Assembly (NCBI GenBank): GCA_031549265.1 | Contig: JAVBQB010000002.1 | Span: 883,242 to 947,241 of the forward strand | DNA length: 64,000 bases | From: JAVBQB01 sp031549265 | GTDB taxonomy: Bacteria > Bacillota > Clostridia > Oscillospirales > JAVBQB01 | Direction of reading: 5' to 3' | Shown here: positions 9,458-18,046 of the stretch, piece after piece | Layout of the letters: each line of letters begins with the position of its first letter | How positions within the stretch are numbered: the stretch's first letter is position 1 | The notes under the pieces: generated by a model | Told to the model about the DNA's origin: nothing | Seen by the model: only the letters and a program-made list of their open reading frames with translations | Database searches by the model: none | Position numbers and translations under genes: made by a program

Positions 9458-9931
9458 ATGAAAACGGCAATGTTTCCTGGCAGCTTTGACCCGCCGAATG
9501 TGGGGCACATTGATATTATCCGGCGGGCGTCGGCGATGTTTGACAGACTGATTGTGGTCGCGATGTCCAACCCGGGCAAGAAATGCAGATTTTCACTGGA
9601 GCAGAGAATGCATATGCTGACGCTCTCGACAGCCGGGCTTGAAAATGTGTCGGTCGATTGCCATGACGCCTTGATGGTTCAGTATGCCGCTGAGCGCGAT
9701 ATACGCATTGCAGTCAAAGGGGTTCGCACTCCGCAGGATTTCGAAATCGAAATGCGGATGGCGATGATTAACCGCAGGATGGTGCCGGGGCTTGAGACGT
9801 TGCTGATTCCCGCAGCGCCTGAGCATGTTTTTATCAGTTCTACGCATGTGCGAGAGATCGCATACAATAAAGGCGATATCGCGGATTTTGTCCCGCCGGA
9901 AATACTGGACATTGTTCTGTCCGGTTTTTGA
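9458..9931 (+). CDS. coaD: Phosphopantetheine adenylyltransferase
   Basis: CoaD transfers AMP from ATP to 4'-phosphopantetheine, the penultimate step of coenzyme A synthesis. Nucleotidyltransferase signatures are seen: FPGSFDPPNVGH at residues 6-17 (the His of the GxxH motif is retained), VKGVRTPQDFEIE near 87-99, and ISSTHVREI near 128. The family's usual GSFDPITNGH reads GSFDPPNVGH here, a modest deviation outside the catalytic His. ATG 9458 is the start; an in-frame TTG at 9440 is less likely. 157 residues fits. Confidence 0.94.
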   Translation: MKTAMFPGSFDPPNVGHIDIIRRASAMFDRLIVVAMSNPGKKCRFSLEQRMHMLTLSTAGLENVSVDCHDALMVQYAAERDIRIAVKGVRTPQDFEIEMRMAMINRRMVPGLETLLIPAAPEHVFISSTHVREIAYNKGDIADFVPPEILDIVLSGF

Positions 9932-9974
9932 GTAATGCTGCGGGCTCGATCTGCTACAATAATGGAGGTTAACA

Positions 9975-10472
9975 ATGGCTGGTGGAGTTGAAGAACTGCT
10001 CGTAATGCTAAATCATATGGTTCAGGACGCGTGGTCGTTTCCGCTCGGAGCCGACAGATGCGTTCTTGAGCGAGACAAGCTTCTCGACCTTATTGAGGAA
10101 ATCACCGCGTCTCTGCCTGCCGATCTGAAGCAGGCCCGCACCATTGTTGAGTCCAGAAACGAGGTGCTCGCGGCGGCGAAGAGAGAAGCGGAATCGATTA
10201 AGCGCACCGCCGAGGATCGCGCTCGTCAAATGGTTTCGCAAGAAGAGGTTATCGCTCAGGCCCGTCACCGCGCGAACGAACTGCTCACCACCGCCGAAGC
10301 CAAATCGCGGGATATCAGGCGGGCGACGAATGAATACGTTGAGGATACGCTTAAGAGAACCGAGGATGCGATCTCCTCCGCTCTCAACGAAGTGCGTTCC
10401 TCACGCTCAAAATTTAAACAGGTTGCGCTAGCCAAACCAAAGGAACACAAGAATCGGCAATCTGGAAACTGA
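9975..10472 (+). CDS. Conserved coiled-coil protein (ATPase subunit H-like) after coaD
   Basis: 165 residues with no recognised catalytic motif. After an N-terminal helical segment with LDLIEEITASLP, residues about 55-140 are a long Ala/Glu/Arg-rich coiled coil (LAAAKREAESIKRTAEDRA). Such proteins next to coaD in Clostridia are often labelled vacuolar-type ATPase subunit H or DivIVA-like, but that reflects only the coiled coil; no other V-ATPase gene is nearby. The C-terminus is basic. A GGAGGTTAAC ribosome site precedes ATG 9975. The function is unknown. Confidence 0.75.
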   Translation: MAGGVEELLVMLNHMVQDAWSFPLGADRCVLERDKLLDLIEEITASLPADLKQARTIVESRNEVLAAAKREAESIKRTAEDRARQMVSQEEVIAQARHRANELLTTAEAKSRDIRRATNEYVEDTLKRTEDAISSALNEVRSSRSKFKQVALAKPKEHKNRQSGN

Positions 10473-10543
10473 AAAGCATATTATTGAACTTTATCAGGAG
10501 AATAATTGCGAAGTTGACATAAATCGACAGAATGCGTGAACTT

Positions 10544-10582
10544 GCGGGGGTGGGCCATTTCCACCTCCGCTTATTTTCATTA
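10544..10582 (+). terminator. Rho-independent terminator
   Basis: GCGGGGGTGG (10544-10553), a 7-base loop, CCACCTCCGC (10561-10570) with one G-U pair, then TTATTTTC. It closes the coaD operon. Confidence 0.75.
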
Positions 10583-10678
10583 TTTTACCAATTATCAGAA
10601 CATTTGTTTTTATGAGTATTTTCAATAAAATACGCGTTAAATGACAGGAAAAAGTGCAAAATAACAACTTATTTGCTA

Positions 10679-10707
10679 TTGCAATTTAAGTTGAAGGTAT
10701 ATATACT
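10679..10707 (+). promoter_or_regulatory. Sigma-A promoter of the dcw cluster
   Basis: TTGCAA (10679-10684), 17-base spacer, TATACT (10702-10707). The predicted start of transcription near 10714 leads directly into the MraZ boxes. Confidence 0.7.
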
Positions 10708-10715
10708 AATATCTA

Positions 10716-10750
10716 AGTGGTGAATAGTGGAGACAAGATGTGAATTGTAG
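10716..10750 (+). promoter_or_regulatory. MraZ operator: four boxes at 10-bp steps
   Basis: AGTGG at 10716 and again at 10726, then the weaker AGATG at 10736 and TGTAG at 10746, each exactly ten bases apart. MraZ is known to bind short G-rich direct repeats with about 10-bp periodicity upstream of its own gene. The position directly after the promoter fits autorepression. The assignment is inferred from spacing and location. Confidence 0.6.
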
Positions 10751-10783
10751 AGGATTTCTCGGATGAATGGGGGCGATTAAGTC

Positions 10784-11203
10784 TTGACCGGTGAGTATTA
10801 CCATTCCATCGACAACAAGGGTAGGCTTATCATCCCTGTCAAGCTTAGGGAAGAACTGGGCGAGAGCTTCTACATCACAAAGGGTCTCGATAATTGCATA
10901 TTCGTTTATTCGCAGGAAAACTGGAAAGCGATAGAAAGCAAAATAGAAGCGCTGCCCCTCTCCAAGTCGCGAAACCTACAGAGGATGCTGTTCGCAAGCG
11001 CGGTGAAATGCGAGTTGGACGCACAGGGCAGGATTCTCATCCCGCAAAAGCTGCGCGAATACGCTGGTCTTGCGAAAGAGGTAGTGGTTATCGGTGTCTT
11101 AAACCGCGCCGAGATTTGGGACTGCGACAAGTGGGCGGAAATCGAACAGTCTGAGTTCACGCCCGAAAGTCTCGCGGAATCAATGGAAGAATTAGGGTTC
11201 TGA
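10784..11203 (+). CDS. mraZ: Transcriptional regulator MraZ
   Basis: Ring-forming AbrB-like regulator that represses the dcw cluster and heads it in most bacteria. Two MraZ repeats are visible: YHSIDNKGRLIIPVKLREEL near residues 5-25 and CELDAQGRILIPQKLREYA in the second half. Length 139 is typical. The start is TTG 10784, giving M-T-G-E-Y, which matches the family N-terminus. A run of G (10769-10773) lies about 11 bases upstream, and no in-frame ATG would keep the first repeat. rsmH follows after 1 base. Confidence 0.95.
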   Translation: MTGEYYHSIDNKGRLIIPVKLREELGESFYITKGLDNCIFVYSQENWKAIESKIEALPLSKSRNLQRMLFASAVKCELDAQGRILIPQKLREYAGLAKEVVVIGVLNRAEIWDCDKWAEIEQSEFTPESLAESMEELGF

Positions 11204-11204
11204 T

Positions 11205-12140
11205 ATGGAACATTCGCCCCACGCGCCTGTTTTGCTGCAGGAAACAATTGAAGGACTGGCGATTCGGCCGGACGGAGTCTATGTTGACGCTACGCTCGGC
11301 AGAGCCGGGCATTCAATTGAAATTCTAAGCAGAATAACCGGCGGAACGCTGATCTGCATTGACCGCGATATCCAGGCGATCGATTACGCGAGGGACAAGT
11401 TTGAGGGTTTTGGCGAAAAAGTTTTACTGGTCAATGAAAATTTCTCGAATGTTCAGAATGCCGTGCGTGACCTGGGATTTGAACGTATAAGCGGTATTTT
11501 GTTCGATCTTGGGGTTTCGTCGCCGCAGCTTGACGACGCGTCAAGGGGATTTTCCTATATGAAGGACGCGCCGCTCGACATGCGGATGGACAGGCGTGAT
11601 CCGGTTTCGGCGTATGACGTCGTTAACGGCTGGGAAAAAGAAGAGCTGGAGACAATACTCAGTGAATATGGCGAGGAGCGCTACTCGGGTAAGATTGCAT
11701 GGGCTATCTGCGAGGCAAGGAAGCGGAAGCCGATTGAGACAACCGTTGAGCTTGTCGGGGTCATTAAGTCGGCGATGCCGGCAAAGGCGCTGAGAGAAGA
11801 CCAGCACCCGGCGAAGCGCAGCTTTCAGGCAATCCGGATCGCCGTAAACGATGAGCTGCAAGCTGTGCAGTCGGCGATTGAGGATGCCGTGGATCTCCTG
11901 GAGAGCGGCGGACGGATTGCGGTGATTACCTTCCATTCGCTGGAAGACAGGCTGGTCAAGCGCGCTTTTGCGTCAAAGATTAACGGATGCACCTGCCCCA
12001 GTGATTTTCCAAGGTGCGTTTGCGGATACACTCCTTCGCTGAAACTTATAAACAAAAAGCCGATAATCGCGGGAGCAGATGAAATAGACAGCAATCCGCG
12101 GGCGAGAAGCGCCAAGCTCAGAATAGCGGAAAGACTGTAA
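11205..12140 (+). CDS. rsmH: 16S rRNA (cytosine1402-N4)-methyltransferase RsmH
   Basis: RsmH (MraW) methylates C1402 of 16S rRNA in the decoding centre. The protein begins HAPVLLQETIEGL, has the SAM site VDATLGRAGHS near residues 27-37, ILFDLGVSSPQLD near 97, and the conserved ITFHSLEDRLVK near 243. Length 311 is standard. It is the invariable partner of mraZ. ATG 11205 directly follows the mraZ stop, so translation is likely coupled. Confidence 0.97.
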   Translation: MEHSPHAPVLLQETIEGLAIRPDGVYVDATLGRAGHSIEILSRITGGTLICIDRDIQAIDYARDKFEGFGEKVLLVNENFSNVQNAVRDLGFERISGILFDLGVSSPQLDDASRGFSYMKDAPLDMRMDRRDPVSAYDVVNGWEKEELETILSEYGEERYSGKIAWAICEARKRKPIETTVELVGVIKSAMPAKALREDQHPAKRSFQAIRIAVNDELQAVQSAIEDAVDLLESGGRIAVITFHSLEDRLVKRAFASKINGCTCPSDFPRCVCGYTPSLKLINKKPIIAGADEIDSNPRARSAKLRIAERL

Positions 12141-12166
12141 AATAAATTTTTTTAGGAGGGAAGCCA

Positions 12167-12727
12167 ATGCAAGGCAACACTGGCGTTATACCGAGACTAG
12201 ATATCGACGTTAAGCGTTCTATGCAGATGAAGGAGCGCGTTTCGAGAGATTTGTCGCGGTTTGATACACGCCGGAGCGTACGGGAAGCGTATAATGCCTC
12301 GGAAATGGCAAAAGTTAAGAGTATAGCTCAAACGAGGACTGCGGCCAAAGCTCGCGTGGGTTTCCGCCTGAATGTCTTCACGGTGGTTGGGTATGTAGCG
12401 ATTGTCGCGTTGCTTGTGTCGATCGTGTTTAACTATATGCAGTTAAACGAGATCACGATCGTTGCCTCCAAAAGCCAGCGGGAGCTGTCAGCCCTGAAAC
12501 AGGACGAGATATCCCTGAGAAACAGCGTCGAAAAGAGAATGAATCTCAAGTTTATCGAAGAGCGCGCGTTGGCGCTTGGAATGGTTAAACCTGAACGTGA
12601 GCAGATGATCTATGTCGATCTATCGGGCGGCGACCATGCCGTCGTTATTGATGGAACCGGTGAGCAGTCGCCTGTTCTGTCCACAATCAGCGCGGGTTTC
12701 ACAAATCTTTTGTATTTCTTGAGCTGA
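12167..12727 (+). CDS. ftsL: FtsL-like septal protein
   Basis: Bitopic membrane protein at the place of ftsL in the dcw cluster. A basic cytoplasmic N-terminus of about 67 residues is followed by one membrane segment (about 68-90, VGYVAIVALLVSIVFNY) and a heptad-rich extracytoplasmic stretch (about 90-140) that contains the ERALALGMVKPE block typical of FtsL/DivIC proteins. The tail is weakly conserved. It should pair with FtsQ/DivIB in the divisome. AGGAGGG precedes ATG 12167. FtsL is poorly conserved, so the call rests on topology and location. Confidence 0.78.
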   Translation: MQGNTGVIPRLDIDVKRSMQMKERVSRDLSRFDTRRSVREAYNASEMAKVKSIAQTRTAAKARVGFRLNVFTVVGYVAIVALLVSIVFNYMQLNEITIVASKSQRELSALKQDEISLRNSVEKRMNLKFIEERALALGMVKPEREQMIYVDLSGGDHAVVIDGTGEQSPVLSTISAGFTNLLYFLS

Positions 12728-12898
12728 AAAGGCAAGTATCAGCGATGCAGTCTATTTTGCTCGGCGGCTTAATATATTAGTGGTAAGCAGCGTGTCTATA
12801 TTGTTTTTGAATGGTGATCACGTGGAAAATGCAAAATCCTCAGAACAATATTCCACCAATTGAATTGCGCTGTGTCTTTTGCTAATGAGGTGATTTAT

Positions 12899-15181
12899 TT
12901 GCAGCGGGATCCGAAGAAAAACACAGCTGAGACGGCAACAAGACAAAACCGCTTGGTGTATCGCCGCACGGTACTGCTTATGGTACTGTGCGGTATTCTG
13001 GTTTTTATTCCTCTAGTTATTCAGCTGTACAACATACAAATTGTCAACCATGAAGTCTTGCAGGAGAGGGCTGTTGCCCAGCAAACCCGCGACATGAAGA
13101 TCTCTCCGATGCGCGGCACCATCTATGACAGAAACATGAAGCCGCTGGCCCTGAGCGCGAGCGTACACACCGTGGTCATCGCGCCCAAAACGCTGCAGGA
13201 GAACAAGCAGGTTGAGGTCGCGGCGGCGGGACTGTCGCAAATTCTCGGAGTTGACCTCGAATCTATCACCAAGAAGGCAAAAAAGACAAACAGCATGTAT
13301 GAGATCATCAAGAAAAAGGTCGAGGATGTCGAATACGAACAAGTGCTGAAGTTTATCTCCGAAAACAAGATAAACGGGGTTTATCTTGAACCGGACGCCA
13401 AACGCTATTATCCTTACGGGAATTTTGCCTCTCATGTTATCGGTTTTGTGAACAGTGACAATGAGGGACTGGCCGGAATTGAGTCGATGTACGAAAAGTA
13501 CCTCAAAGGTACTCCGGGCAGGATCATCAGCGCCAAAAACGCGAGGGGCACGGATATGCCCTTCAAGTACCAGACTTTTTATGACGCGCAAAACGGACTG
13601 GGTGTTGTGCTGACTATTGACGAAACCATCCAGCACTTTCTGGAGCGCAATCTGGAAAACGCAGTAATCGAGAACCGCGTACTGGAGCGTTCGACAGGCA
13701 TAGTCGTAAATGTCAAGACGATGGAAGTGCTCGCTATGGCGACCAAGCCCGATTTTGATCTCAACTCGCCGTGGACGCTGAGCGACCCGGGGGTGCTGAG
13801 TCAAATAGAAGCGCTGCCCGAGGACGAGCAAAGCGATGCAAGATACCTGGCGCAGCAGGCGATGTGGCGCAATAAGGCCATCGTCGACACTTATGAGCCG
13901 GGCTCAACCTTCAAAATACTGACGACGGCAATGGCGCTGGAAGAAAAGAAAGTCACGCCGGACGACCAGTTCTTCTGCAGCGGCTCAATGCGTATTCCGG
14001 GCAGGGCAACGCCCGTTTCCTGTTGGAAGAAAGAGGGCCACGGGGCACAGACGTTCGCCCAGGGCATCCAGAATTCCTGCAACCCGGTTTTCATGACAGT
14101 GGGTCAGCGGATTGGCCGCGAGCCGTTCTACAATTACATGAAGGCTTTCGGGCTGATGAACAAGACGGGCATAGACCTGCCGGGCGAGGCTGTGGGAATC
14201 GTCGCGGATTACAACACGTTTTCGCGAAGCGTGGTGCCGCTCTCGATATACTCGTTTGGCCAGACGTTTAAGATAACTCCGATAGAGCTGATAACCGCGG
14301 TAAGTTCGGTAGTAAACGGCGGATATCTGATGAAGCCGTACATGGTCAAAGAGTTGGTCGATACCGAAGGTGTCGCGCAAAAGGTGTTCGAGCCGGAAAC
14401 GGTGCGGCAGGTAATTTCTCAGGAAACCTCAAAACTTGCGTGCGAACTGCTTGAAAAGGTGGTTACAATAGGTACGGGCAAGAGCGCGTATGTCAAAGGC
14501 TTCAGAGTTGGAGGGAAGACCGGAACGGGAGAAAAAATCGACCTCCGCCCGAAGTCGCTGCAAATGGGCAATTACGTCGTATCTTTCATGGCGTTTGCGC
14601 CCGCAGACGACCCGCAGATAGCTGTCTTGATTCTGCTTGACCATCCGTCTGGAATGGCAAACAACCTCAGAACGGGCGGAAGGCTGGCGGCTCCGCTGGC
14701 CGGCAGGATAATGGCCGACGTGCTGCCGTATATAGGCGTCGAGCCGCAGTATTCCGAAGAGGAAATGCAAAACCTGGACGTTGTAATACCGAATCTGGTC
14801 GGCCTAGGTAAAGCCGAGATAGAAAAACAGCTCAAAGAGAAGAAGATAGCGTATAAATTTGTGGGCGACGCCGAAGTATCAACGGATCAGATTCCGGCGG
14901 TCGGCACAAAGATTCCGAGATCGTCCGAAGTTGTAATTTATATGGGCAAAGAGAAGGCGTCCCAGGAAATTCACGTCCCGAACCTTGCGGGTATGTCGCC
15001 AACGAACGCCAACCGGACGCTTGTGAATCTCGGACTGTACATGAAATCGGTCGGCGCGACGGGGACCAAGTCGACGAGCATAATTTGTTCGGCTCAGACT
15101 CCGGAAGCGGGAACGGCGGTTAAGCCCGGAGCGGTGGTCGAGGTCCAGTTCATTGACAACAGTATTGTGGGCGACAGATAA
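12899..15181 (+). CDS. Class B penicillin-binding protein with two PASTA domains (PBP2/SpoVD type)
   Basis: Septal or spore-cortex transpeptidase (FtsI/PBP2B/SpoVD group). After a basic N-terminus and one membrane segment (about 24-43) come the dimerisation domain and the transpeptidase with Ser336-T-F-Lys339, Ser393-C-N and Lys540-T-G-T. Two PASTA repeats follow from about residue 628 (VIPNLVGLGKAEI and IHVPNLAGMSPTNA). I choose TTG 12899 with the GAGGTGA site 8 bases upstream over an in-frame TTG at 12860. A single such gene in the cluster may serve both division and sporulation; FtsI and SpoVD cannot be separated from sequence alone. The 171 bases before it hold no clear promoter. Confidence 0.92.
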   Translation: MQRDPKKNTAETATRQNRLVYRRTVLLMVLCGILVFIPLVIQLYNIQIVNHEVLQERAVAQQTRDMKISPMRGTIYDRNMKPLALSASVHTVVIAPKTLQENKQVEVAAAGLSQILGVDLESITKKAKKTNSMYEIIKKKVEDVEYEQVLKFISENKINGVYLEPDAKRYYPYGNFASHVIGFVNSDNEGLAGIESMYEKYLKGTPGRIISAKNARGTDMPFKYQTFYDAQNGLGVVLTIDETIQHFLERNLENAVIENRVLERSTGIVVNVKTMEVLAMATKPDFDLNSPWTLSDPGVLSQIEALPEDEQSDARYLAQQAMWRNKAIVDTYEPGSTFKILTTAMALEEKKVTPDDQFFCSGSMRIPGRATPVSCWKKEGHGAQTFAQGIQNSCNPVFMTVGQRIGREPFYNYMKAFGLMNKTGIDLPGEAVGIVADYNTFSRSVVPLSIYSFGQTFKITPIELITAVSSVVNGGYLMKPYMVKELVDTEGVAQKVFEPETVRQVISQETSKLACELLEKVVTIGTGKSAYVKGFRVGGKTGTGEKIDLRPKSLQMGNYVVSFMAFAPADDPQIAVLILLDHPSGMANNLRTGGRLAAPLAGRIMADVLPYIGVEPQYSEEEMQNLDVVIPNLVGLGKAEIEKQLKEKKIAYKFVGDAEVSTDQIPAVGTKIPRSSEVVIYMGKEKASQEIHVPNLAGMSPTNANRTLVNLGLYMKSVGATGTKSTSIICSAQTPEAGTAVKPGAVVEVQFIDNSIVGDR

Positions 15182-15199
15182 GTATTTGGAGGTGTGACG

Positions 15200-16651
15200 G
15201 TGAGGCTGGGCGAACTGCTAGAGGGAATAGAGATAATCACATCAAATGTCAGCGGCGACACTCTGATCGGCAATATTTGCATGGACTCCAGAAATGTAAA
15301 GGATGGCAGCCTGTTTGTCGCAATTCCCGGATACTCTACCGACGGGCATCTGTTTATTCCGAATGCGGTCAGGGCGGGCGCCTGCGCAGTTTTAAGCGAA
15401 CGTGAGCTTGACGGATCGATACCGCACGTTGTCGTCCGCAGCACGAGAGCGGCGATTTCGCTCATCGCCTCGACCTTTTACGGGCATCCTTCTAAAGCAA
15501 TGAAAATGATAGCGGTGACCGGAACAAACGGCAAAACAACCACAACTTATCTGATCAAAGCGATCATCGAGAATTCCCTGGGTATCAAGGCGGGATTAAT
15601 CGGCACCAACCGCAATATGATAGGAGATTCCGAGATCCCGGCGGAGCGGACGACGCCGGACGCGCTGTCGCTGCATGCCCTGCTCGCCGAGATGCGGAAA
15701 GCCGGGTGCGAATGCTGCGTGATGGAGGCGTCCTCGCATGCGCTCGACCAGGGCAGAGTGGATTCAATACTTTTTGACGTCGGGGTTTTCACCAACCTTT
15801 CCCAGGATCACCTTGATTACCACAAAACCATGGAGGCGTATACGGCGGTCAAGGCGAAGCTGTTTGAGCAGTCGAAGATATCGGTTATCAATCTGGATGA
15901 CGGAACGTCGGGATATATGACCGACCATGTGACCGGCAAGCTGGTGCTATATTCTGTCGACCGGCTGGAAGCCGACGTAAACGCCAAAAATATTAGGCTG
16001 AAACCTGACCGCGTCGAATTTGACGTATTAACACGGGATGAACTCGTACGAGTCGATCTTGGCATTCCCGGCAGCTTTTCGGTTTACAACGCTCTGGCGG
16101 CTCTTGCCTGCGGGTACGCGCTGGGAATTCCGATGGCGACGGCGGCATCGGCGCTCAAGGACGCCGCCGGAGTGAGCGGGCGAATTGAAGTGGTGCCGAC
16201 CGGTCGCGATTTTACGGTTATTATCGATTATGCGCATACGCCGGACGCACTCAAGAATATTCTTTCTACAGTACGGGAATTTACCAAGGGCAGGGTGATC
16301 GCGCTGTTCGGTTGTGGAGGCGACCGCGATACGCGAAAGCGACCGGTTATGGGAGCTGTCGCGGCAGAACTTGCGGATCTGGTTGTCGTTACGTCCGACA
16401 ATCCGCGCACCGAAAATCCGATCTCGATAATTGAGCAAATTATGGATGGCATGAAGGGGCGCAAGGTTGCGCGTAAGGTAATCGAGAACCGGGAGAAGGC
16501 GATACACTGGGCGATTCAAAATGTGCGGCCGGGAGACTTGATCGTTCTGGCGGGTAAGGGTCACGAGAATTACCAGGAGATAGACGGCGAAAAGCGGCAC
16601 ATGGACGAACGTGAAATCGTCGCCGCCGCGCTGAAAAAGCTCAACAATTAA
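15200..16651 (+). CDS. murE: UDP-MurNAc-tripeptide synthetase MurE (meso-DAP type)
   Basis: Cytoplasmic Mur ligase that adds the third stem-peptide residue. The P-loop GTNGKTTTT is near residue 108, and SSHALDQGR and NLSQDHLDYH follow. The specificity motif reads DNPR (in TSDNPRTENP near residue 400), which in this family marks meso-diaminopimelate rather than lysine. GTG 15200, 7 bases after GGAGG, is preferred over GTG 15194, which lies too close to the site. 483 residues. Confidence 0.95.
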   Translation: MRLGELLEGIEIITSNVSGDTLIGNICMDSRNVKDGSLFVAIPGYSTDGHLFIPNAVRAGACAVLSERELDGSIPHVVVRSTRAAISLIASTFYGHPSKAMKMIAVTGTNGKTTTTYLIKAIIENSLGIKAGLIGTNRNMIGDSEIPAERTTPDALSLHALLAEMRKAGCECCVMEASSHALDQGRVDSILFDVGVFTNLSQDHLDYHKTMEAYTAVKAKLFEQSKISVINLDDGTSGYMTDHVTGKLVLYSVDRLEADVNAKNIRLKPDRVEFDVLTRDELVRVDLGIPGSFSVYNALAALACGYALGIPMATAASALKDAAGVSGRIEVVPTGRDFTVIIDYAHTPDALKNILSTVREFTKGRVIALFGCGGDRDTRKRPVMGAVAAELADLVVVTSDNPRTENPISIIEQIMDGMKGRKVARKVIENREKAIHWAIQNVRPGDLIVLAGKGHENYQEIDGEKRHMDEREIVAAALKKLNN

Positions 16652-16669
16652 TTTCCGGGGGAAGTATGT

Positions 16670-18046
16670 ATGATACAAATGCGGCTGTCAGATATTGCGG
16701 AGTTTTGCCGCGCCCCTGTTGAAGGCGACGCAGGTACGGTCATTAACGATATATGCACCGATTCGAGAAAAGCAACTGAAGGATGTCTTTTTGTGCCGCT
16801 TGCAGGAGAAAAGTTTGACGGCCATTCATTTATAGATTCCGCTATAGATGGCGGCGCTGCGGCTGTTATCTGCGCCCAGCCTGACATATCTGTGAAAACG
16901 CCCGTCATACGGGTGGCGGATACGTTGGAAGCGCTGCACCGCATCGCGTTGGGATACAGGAAACGGTTTGCCCCCCATCTTGTCGCCGTGACCGGCAGCG
17001 TAGGCAAAACGACTACCAAGGAAATGATCGCCGCGGTTTTGTCGAAAAGGTATAAAACACTGAAAAACGCGGGTAATTTCAACAACGCCATTGGGTTGCC
17101 GCTGACGCTCCTAAAACTGGATCTGTCGATAGAGGCGGCAGTGACCGAGCTGGGCATGAACCACGCCGGAGAGATCAGCGTGATAACAAGGATAGCTTTG
17201 CCGGACACGGCGGTTATCACCAATATCGGAGTTGCGCACATTGAATATCTGGGTTCGCGGGAAGCAATCCTCGCGGCGAAGCTCGAGATTCTTGACGGAC
17301 TGCCAAGCGGCGGAGTTTGTGTTTTCAACGGTGACGAACCACTGCTGTGGAACCTCAGAAATTCGACGAAATATGACACGGTTTACTTTGGTATTGACAA
17401 TCCCAGTCTGAACATCAAAGCGAAAAACATCGCGGATGACGGAAAGCAAACGCGCTTTACAGTATCGTCTGAGTCGGGCGAATATGAAATCATGCTTAAT
17501 TCAACCGGGCGGCATATGATATATAACGCGCTGGCCGCGGTTGCGGTCGGAGAACGGTACGGGTTGACTCACGGTCAAATCGCGGATGGACTTGCCGATT
17601 GGAAGCCGGATACCGGTAGGCAGACCGTTTTTGAAATTAAAGATATAACGGTCATTGACGATACTTATAACGCCAGCCCCGATTCCATGCGCGCGTCACT
17701 CAATGTGCTCTTGGCATACGCGCCGCGGCGGCGGATCGCCGTTCTCGGAGGTATGCTTGAGCTCGGCGCTCATTCCGAAGAGGCGCACAGGCAGATTGGG
17801 AGGCTCGCTGCAAGCTCGGCCGATCTGCTTTTCCTGTACGGGGTCGGGTCACAAGACATTTGCAGCGGAGCGCAGGAGGGCGGAATGACTCCTGACAGCG
17901 TGAAAATATTCGATAACCACATTGAACTGGGCAGGGCAATTGCGAGGATTGCGGAGCGTGCCGACGTGGTTCTCTTCAAAGGGAGCAGGGGAATGCGGAT
18001 GGAGGATGCTATGACATCATTTAGGGAGGAATATGCAGATGGATAA
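16670..18046 (+). CDS. murF: UDP-MurNAc-tripeptide--D-Ala-D-Ala ligase MurF
   Basis: Adds D-Ala-D-Ala to complete the UDP-MurNAc-pentapeptide. The N-terminal UDP-binding region (ICTDSRKATEG), P-loop GSVGKTTTKEM near residue 108, ELGMNHAGEI near 163, and IDDTYNASPDSM near 328 are all typical. 458 residues. A CCGGGGGAAG site precedes ATG 16670. It overlaps mraY by 14 bases. Confidence 0.96.
   Translation: MIQMRLSDIAEFCRAPVEGDAGTVINDICTDSRKATEGCLFVPLAGEKFDGHSFIDSAIDGGAAAVICAQPDISVKTPVIRVADTLEALHRIALGYRKRFAPHLVAVTGSVGKTTTKEMIAAVLSKRYKTLKNAGNFNNAIGLPLTLLKLDLSIEAAVTELGMNHAGEISVITRIALPDTAVITNIGVAHIEYLGSREAILAAKLEILDGLPSGGVCVFNGDEPLLWNLRNSTKYDTVYFGIDNPSLNIKAKNIADDGKQTRFTVSSESGEYEIMLNSTGRHMIYNALAAVAVGERYGLTHGQIADGLADWKPDTGRQTVFEIKDITVIDDTYNASPDSMRASLNVLLAYAPRRRIAVLGGMLELGAHSEEAHRQIGRLAASSADLLFLYGVGSQDICSGAQEGGMTPDSVKIFDNHIELGRAIARIAERADVVLFKGSRGMRMEDAMTSFREEYADG

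Larger units (their letters stand above)
10473..10783. other. Intergenic region before the dcw cluster
   Basis: 311 bases without a gene. It holds the terminator of the coiled-coil gene (10544-10582), an AT-rich stretch, a sigma-A promoter (10679-10707) and four 10-bp-spaced MraZ-type boxes (10716-10750). The TTGACA at 10514-10519 has no -10 at the right distance. Confidence 0.8.
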
